A stretch of 64,000 nt of DNA from Flavobacteriaceae bacterium (GCA_030529185.1 JAUMXI010000002.1:1-64000); one strand, 5' to 3'. Counted from the first letter of the stretch, positions 29,389-38,561 are shown. The notes: a model not told the origin generated them from the letters alone. Numbers and translations: made by a program.

Positions 29389-29952
29389 ATGAATAAATAT
29401 ATAAAATTAGTCATCGCTGGTTTGATGATTGTTGGAGGGATTTTTCTAATGTTTAATAGAGAGGTTGGCTGGGGCATTGTCTCCATCGTTCTTTCAGGGG
29501 TTCCTATTTTTCTTTTTTACAGAAATGAATACATTTGGTTAGCCTTCTGGAAGTTAAGAAACCAAGATTTAGCCAAAGCAGGAGACTGGTTGGCTCACAT
29601 CAGTGATTATCAAAAACAACTTCATAGAAGTCAGTTTGGGTATTTTCATTATATGAAAGGACTTGCCCTTGCAGAAAACCCTACCAAAGCGGAAACCTAT
29701 ATGAAAAGAGCGTTAGAGTACGGCTTGAATATGAAACACGATAGAGCTTTGGCGACATTCAATTTAGCGGCCGCCGCTTTGTCCAAAGGAAATAAAACAG
29801 AGGCTCAAAAACTCCTTAACGAAGCTAGAAAATTAGACTCTGCGGGATTGCTTACAGAGCATATGAACACGATGAAAAACCATCTAAAAATGCCTAATAT
29901 GCAGAAACATATGCATAACCCACAAATGAGAAATAGAGGAAAATACTTTTAG
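29389..29952 (+). CDS. Small TPR-like membrane protein, unknown function
   Basis: The 187-residue protein begins with two short transmembrane segments (residues ~5-22 and ~28-45), followed by a soluble helical domain with TPR-like pairs (YMKRALEYGLNMKHDRALATFNLAAAALSKGNKTEAQKLL is interrupted here only for length reasons: residues ~98-138). The C-terminus is Met/Asn/His-rich (KMPNMQKHMHNPQM), an unusual composition that could bind metal, though this is speculative. I know of no assigned function. It converges with a glycosyltransferase gene and shares its terminator. Confidence 0.75.
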   Translation: MNKYIKLVIAGLMIVGGIFLMFNREVGWGIVSIVLSGVPIFLFYRNEYIWLAFWKLRNQDLAKAGDWLAHISDYQKQLHRSQFGYFHYMKGLALAENPTKAETYMKRALEYGLNMKHDRALATFNLAAAALSKGNKTEAQKLLNEARKLDSAGLLTEHMNTMKNHLKMPNMQKHMHNPQMRNRGKYF

Positions 29953-29976
29953 GAATTTATTCTTAAAAGTATTTTT
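29940..29976. terminator. Bidirectional terminator spanning the convergent stop codons
   Basis: AAATACTTTTA and TAAAAGTATTT pair around an AT-rich loop, followed by a T-run. The two coding regions overlap inside the hairpin. Confidence 0.7.
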
Positions 29977-30920
29977 TTGATGTCAATTTCATTCAGACAA
30001 GCCCAATCGCCGCGATAGCATTTTTTATTTCCAAAAATAGAGCAGGGGCGACAAGTAAGGTCTTTGATTTGAACTACATCTTCTTCGCTTTGTCCATAGC
30101 CTAAAAATCCAGCGAAAGGGTGAGTTGCTCCCCATACAGAAACGCACCTCGTTCCCACCAAACTCGCCAAGTGCATATTGGCAGAATCCATTGATACCAT
30201 TACTTTCAAATTAGCGATTTTCTCTAATTCCTGCCGTAATGAGAGTTTCCCTGCCAAAGATTCTGCATTGGGAATTTCCTTTTCCCATTTTGAAAGAATT
30301 TCATTTTCTTTTTTTCCTCCACCGAAAAAATAAACTTTGTGATTTTCGGCTAATTTTTGAGCCAATTCATAAGATTTTTCCAAAGGAAGCATTTTCCCAA
30401 AATGTTGAGCAAAAGGTGCAAAACCAATGCCTTCTTTATTTTCAGAAATAGGCTTTAATTGATGAGATAGCTCAAAATGAAATCCCATTTTCCTTAAAAC
30501 ATCAGCGTATCTTTCGGTATTCTTTTTTAAAGGAATTTTGTGAAGGTTATCAATTCGAATTAATTGTTTTTTCTCCTTTCTCCCTTTGTCCAAACGATGG
30601 ATAGGCAATCCCTTTAAACGAAAGAAAAAATTAAGAATTTGCGAACGAAGCACACTATGAAAATCACCTACTATTTGAGGTTTAAATTCCTGATAAACCT
30701 CATCGCTCAATCGTTTTAGCCCAAAAACTCCGCTATATTTCTTTAAATCAACTCCTTTAAAATATAAACGAGGAATTCCGTGAAATAAATCCTTAAATCC
30801 CGCTCGGGAAAGCATTAGGATTTCTACATTAGGATGTTGCTTTAAGAACTCCCTAAATACAGGCACGAGCATTGCTACATCTCCGAATGCCGAAAAACGA
30901 TAAGCTAAAATTCTAATCAC
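29949..30920 (-). CDS. Glycosyltransferase family 9 (heptosyltransferase-like)
   Basis: This 323-residue cytoplasmic GT-B enzyme has the ADP-heptose:LPS heptosyltransferase pattern. The N-terminal ILAYRFSAFGDVAMLVPVF is typical, and the C-terminal donor-binding part is VSMDSANMHLASLVGTRCVSVWGATHPFAGF. It probably adds a sugar to LPS core or a related surface glycan. It starts with GTG, and the sufE stop overlaps that start (GTGA), showing translational coupling. The C-terminus has four Cys (LTCRPCSIFGNKKCYRGDWAC). Confidence 0.88.
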   Translation of the reverse strand: MIRILAYRFSAFGDVAMLVPVFREFLKQHPNVEILMLSRAGFKDLFHGIPRLYFKGVDLKKYSGVFGLKRLSDEVYQEFKPQIVGDFHSVLRSQILNFFFRLKGLPIHRLDKGRKEKKQLIRIDNLHKIPLKKNTERYADVLRKMGFHFELSHQLKPISENKEGIGFAPFAQHFGKMLPLEKSYELAQKLAENHKVYFFGGGKKENEILSKWEKEIPNAESLAGKLSLRQELEKIANLKVMVSMDSANMHLASLVGTRCVSVWGATHPFAGFLGYGQSEEDVVQIKDLTCRPCSIFGNKKCYRGDWACLNEIDIKKILLRINS

Positions 30921-31339
30921 GATTTTAATTGAAAGGCTACGGCAAAGAATTTGATTTGCTTGGTCATCGCTGAAAGTCCATTGGCACGAGAGGGGGACAA
31001 GAATTCTTTCAGTCCCGTTTTAGAAATAAATTCAAAATCAGAAGCGATGATTTCTTCTGGTGTATGCCCGTTGTAAAGGCTTATCAGCAAGGAAATAATT
31101 CCTTTAGGTAAAATCCCATCAGAATCAGCATAAAAAATCACTTTTCCATCTTGAAACTCCGCATCCAACCATACCTGAGATTGACAACCTTTGATGAGAT
31201 TGCTTTCTTTTTTCCTTTCCTCAGGCATATTTTTAAGCTCCTTTCCCAAGTCTATGATATACTCATATTTTTGCTCCCAATCCGAGAGAAACTCAAAGGT
31301 ATCAATCAATTCTTGTTGTTTTTCTTGTATCGTCTTCAT
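30917..31339 (-). CDS. sufE: SufE-family sulfur acceptor
   Basis: SufE takes sulfur from the cysteine desulfurase SufS and passes it to the SUF Fe-S assembly complex. The reactive Cys is in NLIKGCQSQVWL, with the family segment ADSDGILPKGIISLLISLYNG. I use the internal ATG at 31339 because the longer frame overlaps the upstream gene. Start and upstream stop share one base (TGATG). It is located in a mixed operon and not beside other suf genes. Confidence 0.93.
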   Translation of the reverse strand: MKTIQEKQQELIDTFEFLSDWEQKYEYIIDLGKELKNMPEERKKESNLIKGCQSQVWLDAEFQDGKVIFYADSDGILPKGIISLLISLYNGHTPEEIIASDFEFISKTGLKEFLSPSRANGLSAMTKQIKFFAVAFQLKS

Positions 31340-31557
31340 CAATTCTTTTTGTCTAAAACTAAATAATAAACTTGCACCAAACAAATCACGGCATTAGGGA
31401 TAATAATAGGCCAAAGCATACCCTTCATCACGCCATAAGCAATGAAAAACAAGCAACCTACGAAATTAACCATTCTAATGGCACGAATGTTTTTCAGCAC
31501 GAAACTCATTACCACAAAGAAAGAAGCCAAATAACCTACAATTTCTACACTATCCAT
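31339..31557 (-). CDS. Small SemiSWEET/YgjV-like membrane protein
   Basis: This 72-residue protein has three predicted transmembrane helices (roughly residues 4-20, 28-45 and 48-66). The pattern VGYLASFFVVMSFVLKNIRAIRMVN is typical of half-SWEET-like bacterial membrane proteins. Such proteins may transport small sugars or be of unknown role. It overlaps the thioesterase gene by 8 bp and sufE by 1 bp, so it is translated as part of the operon. Confidence 0.75.
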   Translation of the reverse strand: MDSVEIVGYLASFFVVMSFVLKNIRAIRMVNFVGCLFFIAYGVMKGMLWPIIIPNAVICLVQVYYLVLDKKN

Positions 31558-31942
31558 TTATGTTGCATTTATCCGTATTATTTACTTCCGTTTTGCCGTG
31601 CTTGGTAGGGTGTCCATTTTCATCTAAGGCTACCATTACGATTTTGTCTATGGTAATGATGGTTTGGCAAGTCATCGTATTTCTCACCTTACATCTCAAA
31701 GTTAAAGAAGTATGCCCAAATTTCACGGGTTCAATTCCGATTTCTATAATATCTCCTTTTTTGGCAGAACTTACAAAATCTATTTCCGACATAGATTTGG
31801 TGACTATTCTCGGGTTTTCCAACTGCATAATGGCATACAGAGCCGCTGCCTCGTCTATCCACTCCAATAATCTCCCTCCAAAAAGGGAACTATTCGGGTT
31901 TAAATCCTCTGGTTTTACCCATTTTCTTATATGGTAGTTCAT
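31550..31942 (-). CDS. Hotdog-fold acyl-CoA thioesterase
   Basis: This YciA/BACH-like acyl-CoA hydrolase has 130 residues. The hotdog helix motif is NPNSSLFGGRLLEWIDEAAALYA, with the catalytic Asp in EWIDEAA, and the strand region VTKSMSEIDFVSSAKKGD. It hydrolyses acyl-CoAs to free acids; chain preference cannot be read. It lies between coaE and the SemiSWEET-like gene in one transcription unit. Confidence 0.87.
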   Translation of the reverse strand: MNYHIRKWVKPEDLNPNSSLFGGRLLEWIDEAAALYAIMQLENPRIVTKSMSEIDFVSSAKKGDIIEIGIEPVKFGHTSLTLRCKVRNTMTCQTIITIDKIVMVALDENGHPTKHGKTEVNNTDKCNING

Positions 31943-31973
31943 ATTTCGTAATTTTTTCCAAAAGTAAAAAAGA

Positions 31974-32570
31974 TTATTGAATAATTTTAATTTCCTTTAA
32001 AACTTGCTTTACTTTTTCTTGTAAATTATCCAGTTCTTGGTTATTTTCAATCACAAAATCAGCACGGGAGATTTTCTCCTTTTCGGGCATTTGCCGGTCT
32101 ATAATCGCCTTAACTTCTCGGTAAGTTTTCCCATCTCTATTCATCACTCTTTTTATTCGGATATTCTCCTCCGCAGTGATTAGGATGGATTTATAGCATT
32201 TTTTCTCTAAACCCAATTCAAATAAAAGAGCCGTTTCCTTAAAAACCAAAGGTGAATTTTGCTTTTTAAGCCAATCTTCAAAATCTTGCTTCACCGCAGG
32301 GTGAATAATTGCGTTGAGTTGAGAAAGTAAATTTTCATCTTGAAAAACTTTTTCGGCAATCCATTTTGTGTTGTATTTTCCTAAATTATCATAGGCATTC
32401 TCTCCCAAAAGAGCGATAATTTTGGTTTTTATCTCCTTTTTATTAACGATATTTTTAGCCTCAATATCAGAATAATAAACAGGAAATCCCTCTGCTTCCA
32501 ATATTTTTGCCACAGAACTTTTACCAGAGCCTATTCCTCCTGTAAGACCTATTAATAGAGGGAATTTCAT
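31974..32570 (-). CDS. coaE: Dephospho-CoA kinase
   Basis: This enzyme catalyses the final step of coenzyme A synthesis. Walker A is GLTGGIGSGKSSVAK, followed by YYSDIEAKNIV, the HPAVKQDFEDWL region and the lid MNRDGKTYREVKAIIDRQMP. The start at 32570 (MKFPLLIGLTGG) is chosen because an upstream in-frame Met would place the coding region across the terminator of the preceding gene. Two genes of the same strand follow closely. Confidence 0.95.
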   Translation of the reverse strand: MKFPLLIGLTGGIGSGKSSVAKILEAEGFPVYYSDIEAKNIVNKKEIKTKIIALLGENAYDNLGKYNTKWIAEKVFQDENLLSQLNAIIHPAVKQDFEDWLKKQNSPLVFKETALLFELGLEKKCYKSILITAEENIRIKRVMNRDGKTYREVKAIIDRQMPEKEKISRADFVIENNQELDNLQEKVKQVLKEIKIIQ

Positions 32571-32601
32571 TTTTAGTTTTTTAATCACTCCAAATTTAAA
32601 A

Positions 32602-32627
32602 AAAATCCGCAGAAATCTACGGATTTT
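32602..32627 (-). terminator. Terminator after the bacilliredoxin gene
   Basis: AAAATCCG and CGGATTTT pair, with inner AG/CT pairing. On the minus strand it ends in a T-run just past the bacilliredoxin stop codon. Confidence 0.75.
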
Positions 32628-32632
32628 CATTT

Positions 32633-33043
32633 TTAACAAAACTCTTCGTAAGCCGCTTGAAGGTTCGCAGCGATAGCTCCTGCTGGGCTTCCTTCAATGT
32701 GATGACGCTCCACCATATGCACTAACTCCCCATCTTTAAATAAAGCAATACAAGGAGAAGACGGCGGAAATGGTGCCATCAGTTTTCTTGCCTCTGCTAC
32801 GGCTTCTTTATCAAAACCCGCAAAAGCAGTTGCCAAATGATCTGGTTTCTTCTCTCCTGTAAGAGAATAAAGCACCCCTGGTCTTGCTGCACCTGCCGAA
32901 CAACCACATACAGAGTTGATTACCAACAATGTTGTTCCTGATTGTTTCAATGCTTCATTTACTTGTTCTGGTGTTGTCAAATCTGCGAAACCATTTTCTG
33001 TAAGCTCCGCTTTCATCGGTATTACTAATTCTTCTGGATACAT
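32633..33043 (-). CDS. BrxA/BrxB-family bacilliredoxin
   Basis: This thioredoxin-fold protein of the YphP/YqiW family (136 aa) has the redox motif CGC in NSVCGCSAGAARPG. Relatives remove bacillithiol from oxidised proteins. Many Bacteroidota make bacillithiol, so that role is plausible but inferred. It is the last gene of the acpP-fabF-rnc-pyk string, 12 bp after pyk. Confidence 0.9.
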   Translation of the reverse strand: MYPEELVIPMKAELTENGFADLTTPEQVNEALKQSGTTLLVINSVCGCSAGAARPGVLYSLTGEKKPDHLATAFAGFDKEAVAEARKLMAPFPPSSPCIALFKDGELVHMVERHHIEGSPAGAIAANLQAAYEEFC

Positions 33044-33055
33044 ATTAAATTTATT

Positions 33056-34501
33056 TTAAATTGTTGAAAGTCTTAATGTGTTGGTTTTCCCACACTCATA
33101 AACGGGCATTGCGTTGAGATTTACCACAAAATCTCCTTGTTTTACAAAGCCATAATTATGAGCCAACATATTCACCTGAATTACCGTTTCATCGGTAGAT
33201 TTTTGCATATCATAATAAAAAGCACGAACGCCCCAAAGGAGATTTAATTTCGTTAAAACCCTTCTATCCGAACAAAATACGATAATATGAGCATTTGGTC
33301 TGTGGGCAGAAATTTGAAATGCCGTATAGCCAGAGTTCGTCAAAGTAATAATTCCTTTTGCATTGGCTTTTTTGGCAATCCTTACCGCTGAATAACAAAT
33401 CATATTTGTAATATATCGGTCGTCTTCTTCCTCTTCAATTCTCTCAATTGGTTTGTTATTATGAAGATACAATCTGTCTTTTTCAATATTGCTGACGATT
33501 TTCGCCATATTTTTGATTACCTCCACAGGATAATTTCCCACAGAAGTTTCCCCAGAAAGCATCACTGCATCGGCTCCATCTAATACGGAGTTCGCCACAT
33601 CATTTACCTCTGCTCTCGTTGGCGTAAGGCTGTTAATCATCGTTTCCATCATTTGAGTAGCGATAATCACAGGTTTGGCGTGAAGTTTTGCCTCTGCTAC
33701 CAATTTCTTCTGAATTACAGGTACTTCCTCCATTGGCACTTCAACTCCCAAATCTCCTCTGGCAACCATTATTGCATCGCATTCTTTTAAGATTTCGTGA
33801 ATGTTTTCCACACCTTCTGGCTTCTCAATTTTAGCGATAATAGGCGTTTTAACCCTACCCTGAGTATGATTTTTAATTAAATCTTTTAAATCTTTAATAT
33901 CCTGAGCGTGTCTTACGAAAGAGAGTGCAATCCAGTCAAAATCGTTGTCCAACATAAATTTAGCATCTTCTATATCCTTCTCCGTAAGGGCAGGAAGCGA
34001 AATTTGGGTATTCGGTAAATTCACTCCTTTTTTAGAACTCAAGGCTCCTCCCTGAATGGCTTTTGCTTTTACAATATCCTTTCCGTTGGTTTCCACCACT
34101 TCAAAAACCAATTTTCCATCATCTATCAAGATTCGCTCACCGACTTTTACATCTTGGGCAAATCTTTCATAAGTCATATAAACTTTAGTGGCATCGCCTT
34201 CTACTTTTTCATTCGTAAAAGTCAGAATATCTCCAGGTTTGATAAAAGAGCCTTCTTTCACCACTCCTACTCTCAATTTAGGACCTTGCAAATCTCCTAA
34301 AATAGCCGTATTAAAGCCATATTCTTCATTAATAGAGCGAACTAAATCAATATTTTTCTTCACCAAATCATAATCGGCATGGGAAAAATTTACTCTAAAT
34401 ACATCTACTCCTTGTTTTATCATCTCCACCATCGTTTCTCTATTGGATGATGCTGGTCCCAAGGTTGCAATAATTTTTGTTTTCTTCATATTTTTATTCA
34501 T
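33056..34501 (-). CDS. pyk: Pyruvate kinase
   Basis: Glycolytic enzyme producing pyruvate and ATP from phosphoenolpyruvate. Typical segments are KIIATLGPASSNRETM, DLQGPKLRVG, the catalytic Lys region IIAKIEKPEGVENI, MVARGDLGVEVP and the signature GADAVMLSGETSVGNYPVE. Several in-frame ATGs precede KKTKII; I choose 34501 (MNKNMKKTK), although 34489 is also possible. The start overlaps the end of the IPExxxVDY gene by a few bases. Confidence 0.96.
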   Translation of the reverse strand: MNKNMKKTKIIATLGPASSNRETMVEMIKQGVDVFRVNFSHADYDLVKKNIDLVRSINEEYGFNTAILGDLQGPKLRVGVVKEGSFIKPGDILTFTNEKVEGDATKVYMTYERFAQDVKVGERILIDDGKLVFEVVETNGKDIVKAKAIQGGALSSKKGVNLPNTQISLPALTEKDIEDAKFMLDNDFDWIALSFVRHAQDIKDLKDLIKNHTQGRVKTPIIAKIEKPEGVENIHEILKECDAIMVARGDLGVEVPMEEVPVIQKKLVAEAKLHAKPVIIATQMMETMINSLTPTRAEVNDVANSVLDGADAVMLSGETSVGNYPVEVIKNMAKIVSNIEKDRLYLHNNKPIERIEEEEDDRYITNMICYSAVRIAKKANAKGIITLTNSGYTAFQISAHRPNAHIIVFCSDRRVLTKLNLLWGVRAFYYDMQKSTDETVIQVNMLAHNYGFVKQGDFVVNLNAMPVYECGKTNTLRLSTI

Positions 34502-34964
34502 CATAATCAAGTATTATTTGGTATAATTCATCTTCTAAATTTAGCGAACAATTTTGCATTGTATAAAACCAATCTTTAGGTAAATTTAGAGCAGAAAAGT
34601 CTGTTTCTCCTTCTTTGGAAAACAAGATAAAATCAATATTGCTGTTGATAAAAAATTTTTCTTCTTCTATCAAATCAAAAAGTCCTACAATTTGCTTTTC
34701 TTTTCTCCTAAAATCATAAGATTGATTGGCAATAATGGTATAAGTGATTTGTCTCACTTCATCAAAACCCTCAAAAACAGGAAATTGATAATATCCAGAA
34801 TCATCTTCTATCACTAAATCTTTTCTTCGGGAAAAATAAAAGGAATTTTGCTGGTTAATTTTAAAAAAAAGCTCGTGATAAGGAATTTTTTGTTTCAATT
34901 TTAGTAATTCTACTGAAACAAATTCCTCTTCATCAAAAGTTAAAACTAAATTTTTATTTTTCAA
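34494..34964 (-). CDS. IPExxxVDY-family protein
   Basis: This 156-residue, acidic, cytoplasmic protein of unknown function corresponds in position and length to the Bacteroidota family named for its IPExxxVDY motif. Here the motif appears degenerate (KIPYHELFFKIN). The assignment relies mainly on its conserved location between rnc and pyk. It overlaps rnc by 11 bp and pyk by 8 bp, so it is tightly coupled to both. No catalytic motif is visible. Confidence 0.7.
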   Translation of the reverse strand: MKNKNLVLTFDEEEFVSVELLKLKQKIPYHELFFKINQQNSFYFSRRKDLVIEDDSGYYQFPVFEGFDEVRQITYTIIANQSYDFRRKEKQIVGLFDLIEEEKFFINSNIDFILFSKEGETDFSALNLPKDWFYTMQNCSLNLEDELYQIILDYDE

Positions 34965-35712
34965 GAATATTTTCTTTTTTATTTAGTGTATAAAACGCCC
35001 TTTGAGCTGCCTTTTCTTCAGCCTTTTTCTTAGAAGACTCTGAAGCATTAACTATTTTTTGGTCATTCAGCAATACATAAGACTTGAATCCTATTCCTTT
35101 ATTGGGCAAATTTTCCTCTATGGTTTCGTATTGTATTTTTACTTTTTTCTTTTGGCTCCATTCCAAAAGCAAACTTTTGTAGCTCACCACTTTATGTTGA
35201 AGTCTTTTAATTTCTTCTGGATTGAGCATCCATTTTTCTACTATTTTTTCGCAAGTTTTATAGTTGGCATCTAAATAAACTGCTCCAATCAAAGATTCCA
35301 ATAAATTTCCTTCTATATCGCCACAAAGCAGAGATAAATTAGGATTTTGGATAAATTTAGTGAGATGAAGCTTTTCTCCTAAGCGGTTAAGATTTTTCCT
35401 ATTGACGATTTTGGATTTCATTTGAGTCAAATACCCTTCGTTGCGATTAGGATAATTTTTAAAAAGATAATAGGAAATAATGCTCCCTAAAACGGCATCA
35501 CCTAAAAACTCCAATCTCTCGTAATTTTTTCGGCAAGAAGCGTTTCTATTGGCATTTTTCAAAGAAAAAGCCTCACGATAAAGCTCTACATTTTGGATTT
35601 TAAACCCCAGTAGCTTGCTTATATCCGAAGCAAATTTTAAGTCTTTATCTGAATAAGTTTTACCTTTTTTTTGGGTAAGAAAATTTGAAATAAATCTTCT
35701 AATTCTATTCAT
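34954..35712 (-). CDS. rnc: Ribonuclease III
   Basis: Double-strand-specific endoribonuclease for rRNA and mRNA processing. The nuclease signature is ERLEFLGDAVLGSIISYYLF, with the second acidic site in EGNLLESLIGAVYLD. A double-stranded-RNA-binding domain occupies residues ~180-245 (KSLLLEWSQKKK...SKKKAEEKAAQRAFYTL). It directly abuts fabF with no gap and overlaps the IPExxxVDY gene. Confidence 0.96.
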   Translation of the reverse strand: MNRIRRFISNFLTQKKGKTYSDKDLKFASDISKLLGFKIQNVELYREAFSLKNANRNASCRKNYERLEFLGDAVLGSIISYYLFKNYPNRNEGYLTQMKSKIVNRKNLNRLGEKLHLTKFIQNPNLSLLCGDIEGNLLESLIGAVYLDANYKTCEKIVEKWMLNPEEIKRLQHKVVSYKSLLLEWSQKKKVKIQYETIEENLPNKGIGFKSYVLLNDQKIVNASESSKKKAEEKAAQRAFYTLNKKENILEK

Positions 35713-36957
35713 TTAGATTTTCTTAAAAAGCACACAAGCATTATGTCCCCCAAACCCAAAGGTATTACTCATTGCCACTTTTACTTCTCGTTCTTTTGCT
35801 TTGTTGAAAGTAAAATCAAGGCGAGAATCAATCTGCTCATCATCAGTAAAATGGTTGATGGTAGGAGGCACTACTCCATTAATAATCGTTCCCAAAGCTG
35901 CAATAGCTTCTATAACTCCAGCCGCACCCAAGAGATGCCCTGTCATAGATTTAGTAGAGTTGATTTGAATGTTATAAGCGTGTTCCCCGAATAACTTTAC
36001 AATAGCACTTGATTCTGCTACATCTCCAAGAGGGGTAGAAGTTCCGTGCATATTGATATGATCTACTTCTTCCATAGGAATTCCAGCATCTGCCAAGCAA
36101 TTTTTCATTACGAGATAAGCTCCCAAACCTTCTGGGTGAGGTGCCGTCATATGATAAGCATCAGCACTTAATCCTGCACCTTTCAACTCGGCATAAATAG
36201 TAGCCCCACGCTTCACGGCATGTTCGTATTCTTCTAAAATAATACACCCTGCTCCTTCACCTAATACAAAGCCATCTCGGTCTTTATCAAATGGTCTTGA
36301 AGCCGTTTTTGGGTCATCATTTCTTGTAGAAAGAGCCATCAAAGCATTGAAACCTCCCATTCCACTTGCTGTGACTGCCGCTTCTGAACCACCACAAACG
36401 ATTACATCTGCTTTTCCTAACTGAATTAGCATTTTAGAATCAATAATTGCATTAGTAGAAGACGCACAAGCAGATACGGTAGTAAAATTCGGTCCGTGGA
36501 AGCCATATTCAATAGAGATATGCCCAGGAGTAATATCTGCAATCATTTTAGGAATAAAGAAAGGGTTAAACCTTGGCACATCGGTATTTGCCCAAGCTAC
36601 GACTTCCGTCTCGAAAGTTCCAAGCCCTCCAATACCAGAGCCCCAAACAACGCCTATTCTCTCTTTATTTACCTCGTCTTCAATTATTCTACTGTGTGCT
36701 ACTGCCTCTCGTGCTGCAACAACTCCCAATTGAGTGTTTCTGTCCATTTTTTTCGCCTCTTTTTTGTCAAAATGTTCAAAAGGGTCAAAACCTTTGACTT
36801 CACACGCAAATTGAGTTTTGAAGTTAGTAGAATCAAAAAGAGTAATAGGTGCAGCACCACTTACACCTTTTATAAGATTTTCCCAATATTCTTGAGCATT
36901 ATTCCCAATAGGAGTTATGGCTCCAAAACCTGTAACTACTACTCTCTTCAATTCCAT
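35713..36957 (-). CDS. fabF: 3-oxoacyl-ACP synthase II
   Basis: Fatty-acid elongation condensing enzyme (KAS II). The Cys-His-His catalytic triad is seen in VSACASSTNAI, NMHGTSTPLGD and KSMTGHLLGAAG, and the C-terminus ends in NTFGFGGHNACVLF. I use the ATG at 36957 (MELKRVVVTGFG). It is 29 bp downstream of acpP, the classic partner whose acyl chains it extends. Confidence 0.97.
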   Translation of the reverse strand: MELKRVVVTGFGAITPIGNNAQEYWENLIKGVSGAAPITLFDSTNFKTQFACEVKGFDPFEHFDKKEAKKMDRNTQLGVVAAREAVAHSRIIEDEVNKERIGVVWGSGIGGLGTFETEVVAWANTDVPRFNPFFIPKMIADITPGHISIEYGFHGPNFTTVSACASSTNAIIDSKMLIQLGKADVIVCGGSEAAVTASGMGGFNALMALSTRNDDPKTASRPFDKDRDGFVLGEGAGCIILEEYEHAVKRGATIYAELKGAGLSADAYHMTAPHPEGLGAYLVMKNCLADAGIPMEEVDHINMHGTSTPLGDVAESSAIVKLFGEHAYNIQINSTKSMTGHLLGAAGVIEAIAALGTIINGVVPPTINHFTDDEQIDSRLDFTFNKAKEREVKVAMSNTFGFGGHNACVLFKKI

Positions 36958-36986
36958 AAATTTCAATTTTTAATCTTCAAAAATAA

Positions 36987-37226
36987 TTATTGTTTAATCA
37001 CTTCCTCAATGTAAGCGATAGCGTGACCTACTGTTTGGATTTTTTCAGCTTGGTCATCTGGAATTTGAATATTAAATTCTTTTTCAAACTCCATAATCAA
37101 TTCCACAGTATCCAATGAATCTGCACCTAAATCATTAGTAAAGCTCGCTTCTGGAGTTACTTCTGTTTCTTCAACATCAAGCTTATCAGCGATGATAGCT
37201 TTTACTCTAGATGTAATGTCTGACAT
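36987..37226 (-). CDS. acpP: Acyl carrier protein
   Basis: Small acidic ACP (79 aa). The 4'-phosphopantetheine attachment site is Ser37 in [15 protein letters not shown]. It carries growing acyl chains for FabF and FabG. It is the promoter-proximal gene of the string acpP-fabF-rnc-IPExxxVDY-pyk-bacilliredoxin. Confidence 0.98.
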   Translation of the reverse strand: MSDITSRVKAIIADKLDVEETEVTPEASFTNDLGADSLDTVELIMEFEKEFNIQIPDDQAEKIQTVGHAIAYIEEVIKQ

Positions 37227-37252
37227 AGCAATTTTATTTTAAATTATTTGTG

Positions 37253-37260
37253 CAAATATA
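37253..37260 (-). promoter_or_regulatory. Predicted acpP operon promoter (-7 element)
   Basis: The minus strand reads TATATTTG (TAnnTTTG), 26 bp ahead of acpP. Confidence 0.55.
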
Positions 37261-37305
37261 TAAAATTTTGATACAATCCAACTTAATTTTGGTTTAAAAT
37301 CATTT

Positions 37306-38550
37306 TTAATATTCCATTTTTCTCAATTTCGGCGATGAAAAGCCTACCAATAAAGCCACAAGCATCGTCATTCCACCACCAAAAACCACTGCGTTTACCA
37401 CACCTAAAAGCCTCGCCGCCAAACCGCTTTCAAATTGCCCCAACTCATTGCTGGACATTACAAACATACTATTAACACTCATCACTCTACCTCTCAAATG
37501 GTCAGGAGTTTTCAGTTGCACAATAGTTCCTCTTATCACCATACTAATTCCGTCCAAAACGCCACTCAAAAGCAAAGCAAAAAACGACAAAAGAAAATAT
37601 TTTGACAACCCGAACAACAGAATGCACAAACCGAAACCGAAAACAGAATAAATCAAAATCAAACCCTGATTTTTCCTTAAAGGGAAAAGTGTTAGAGTAA
37701 AAATCGTAATGGCAGCCCCAATATCCGTTGCCGCATTCAGAAAACCATATCCCGAAGCCCCCACTTGCAAAATATCTCTGGCAAAAATCGGAATCAATGC
37801 TACAGCACCGCCAAACAGCACTGCAAACAAATCCAATGTTAAAGCACCGATAATTTCCTTCGTTTTAAAAATATAGGCTAAGCCTTCCTTAATGCTTTCC
37901 AGAGTTTTTACTTTAATTCCTTTAAACTCCGAAGGTTGAGGATTTAATTTAAAATAAAACAGAAAAGCCAAAATAAGCGAAAATACAATGATTATTAAAG
38001 TTCCTTTCACCTCAAACCAGGAAACGAAAAAACCACCCAAAGAATGCCCCAAAACCGAAGCCGATAAAAAGGTTGTTTGATTGATGGTAATGGCTCTGGG
38101 TAAAAAATCCATGCTTACAATTTTGGGAATCATCGCTGGGACAATCGGTCCTAAAAACGCCCGTGAAATCCCTGTTAGAAAGACGATGAAATAAATGAAA
38201 TAAGAAACCTCAATATTCCCAAGCCCCAAATCTCGCTGAAACCAAGCAGGAACGAGCAACAGCCCCAAAAGAACGATATAAGAAAAATTACAAATAAGAA
38301 GTAATTTTCGTTTTTCATTCATATCGATAAAATGCCCCGCATACAAGGCACACCCCAAAGCAGGAATAACCTCCGAAAGCCCAATTATACCAATTGCAAA
38401 AGGATTGTTCGTTAAATCATACACCCACCAACCGAGTAGGGTAGAGGTCATCTTAAACGCCAAGATGATGAAAAATCTACCTGCAATTAAATCTTTGAAT
38501 TCCTTATTTTTAAGGATTTGCAAGGCTTCTAATGAGATTTTTGGGGACAT
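37306..38550 (-). CDS. MFS transporter (MFS_3/enterobactin-exporter-like)
   Basis: This 414-residue permease has about twelve hydrophobic segments and the major facilitator signature GHFIDMNEKRKLLL between helices 2 and 3. A conserved VIRGTIVQLKTPDHLRGRVMSVNSMF near the C-terminal half is characteristic of the MFS_3 group that includes EntS-like exporters. The substrate is unknown. It stands apart from the acpP promoter and is followed on the same strand by an unrelated operon order. Confidence 0.88.
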   Translation of the reverse strand: MSPKISLEALQILKNKEFKDLIAGRFFIILAFKMTSTLLGWWVYDLTNNPFAIGIIGLSEVIPALGCALYAGHFIDMNEKRKLLLICNFSYIVLLGLLLVPAWFQRDLGLGNIEVSYFIYFIVFLTGISRAFLGPIVPAMIPKIVSMDFLPRAITINQTTFLSASVLGHSLGGFFVSWFEVKGTLIIIVFSLILAFLFYFKLNPQPSEFKGIKVKTLESIKEGLAYIFKTKEIIGALTLDLFAVLFGGAVALIPIFARDILQVGASGYGFLNAATDIGAAITIFTLTLFPLRKNQGLILIYSVFGFGLCILLFGLSKYFLLSFFALLLSGVLDGISMVIRGTIVQLKTPDHLRGRVMSVNSMFVMSSNELGQFESGLAARLLGVVNAVVFGGGMTMLVALLVGFSSPKLRKMEY

Positions 38551-38561
38551 TTTTTTGACAA

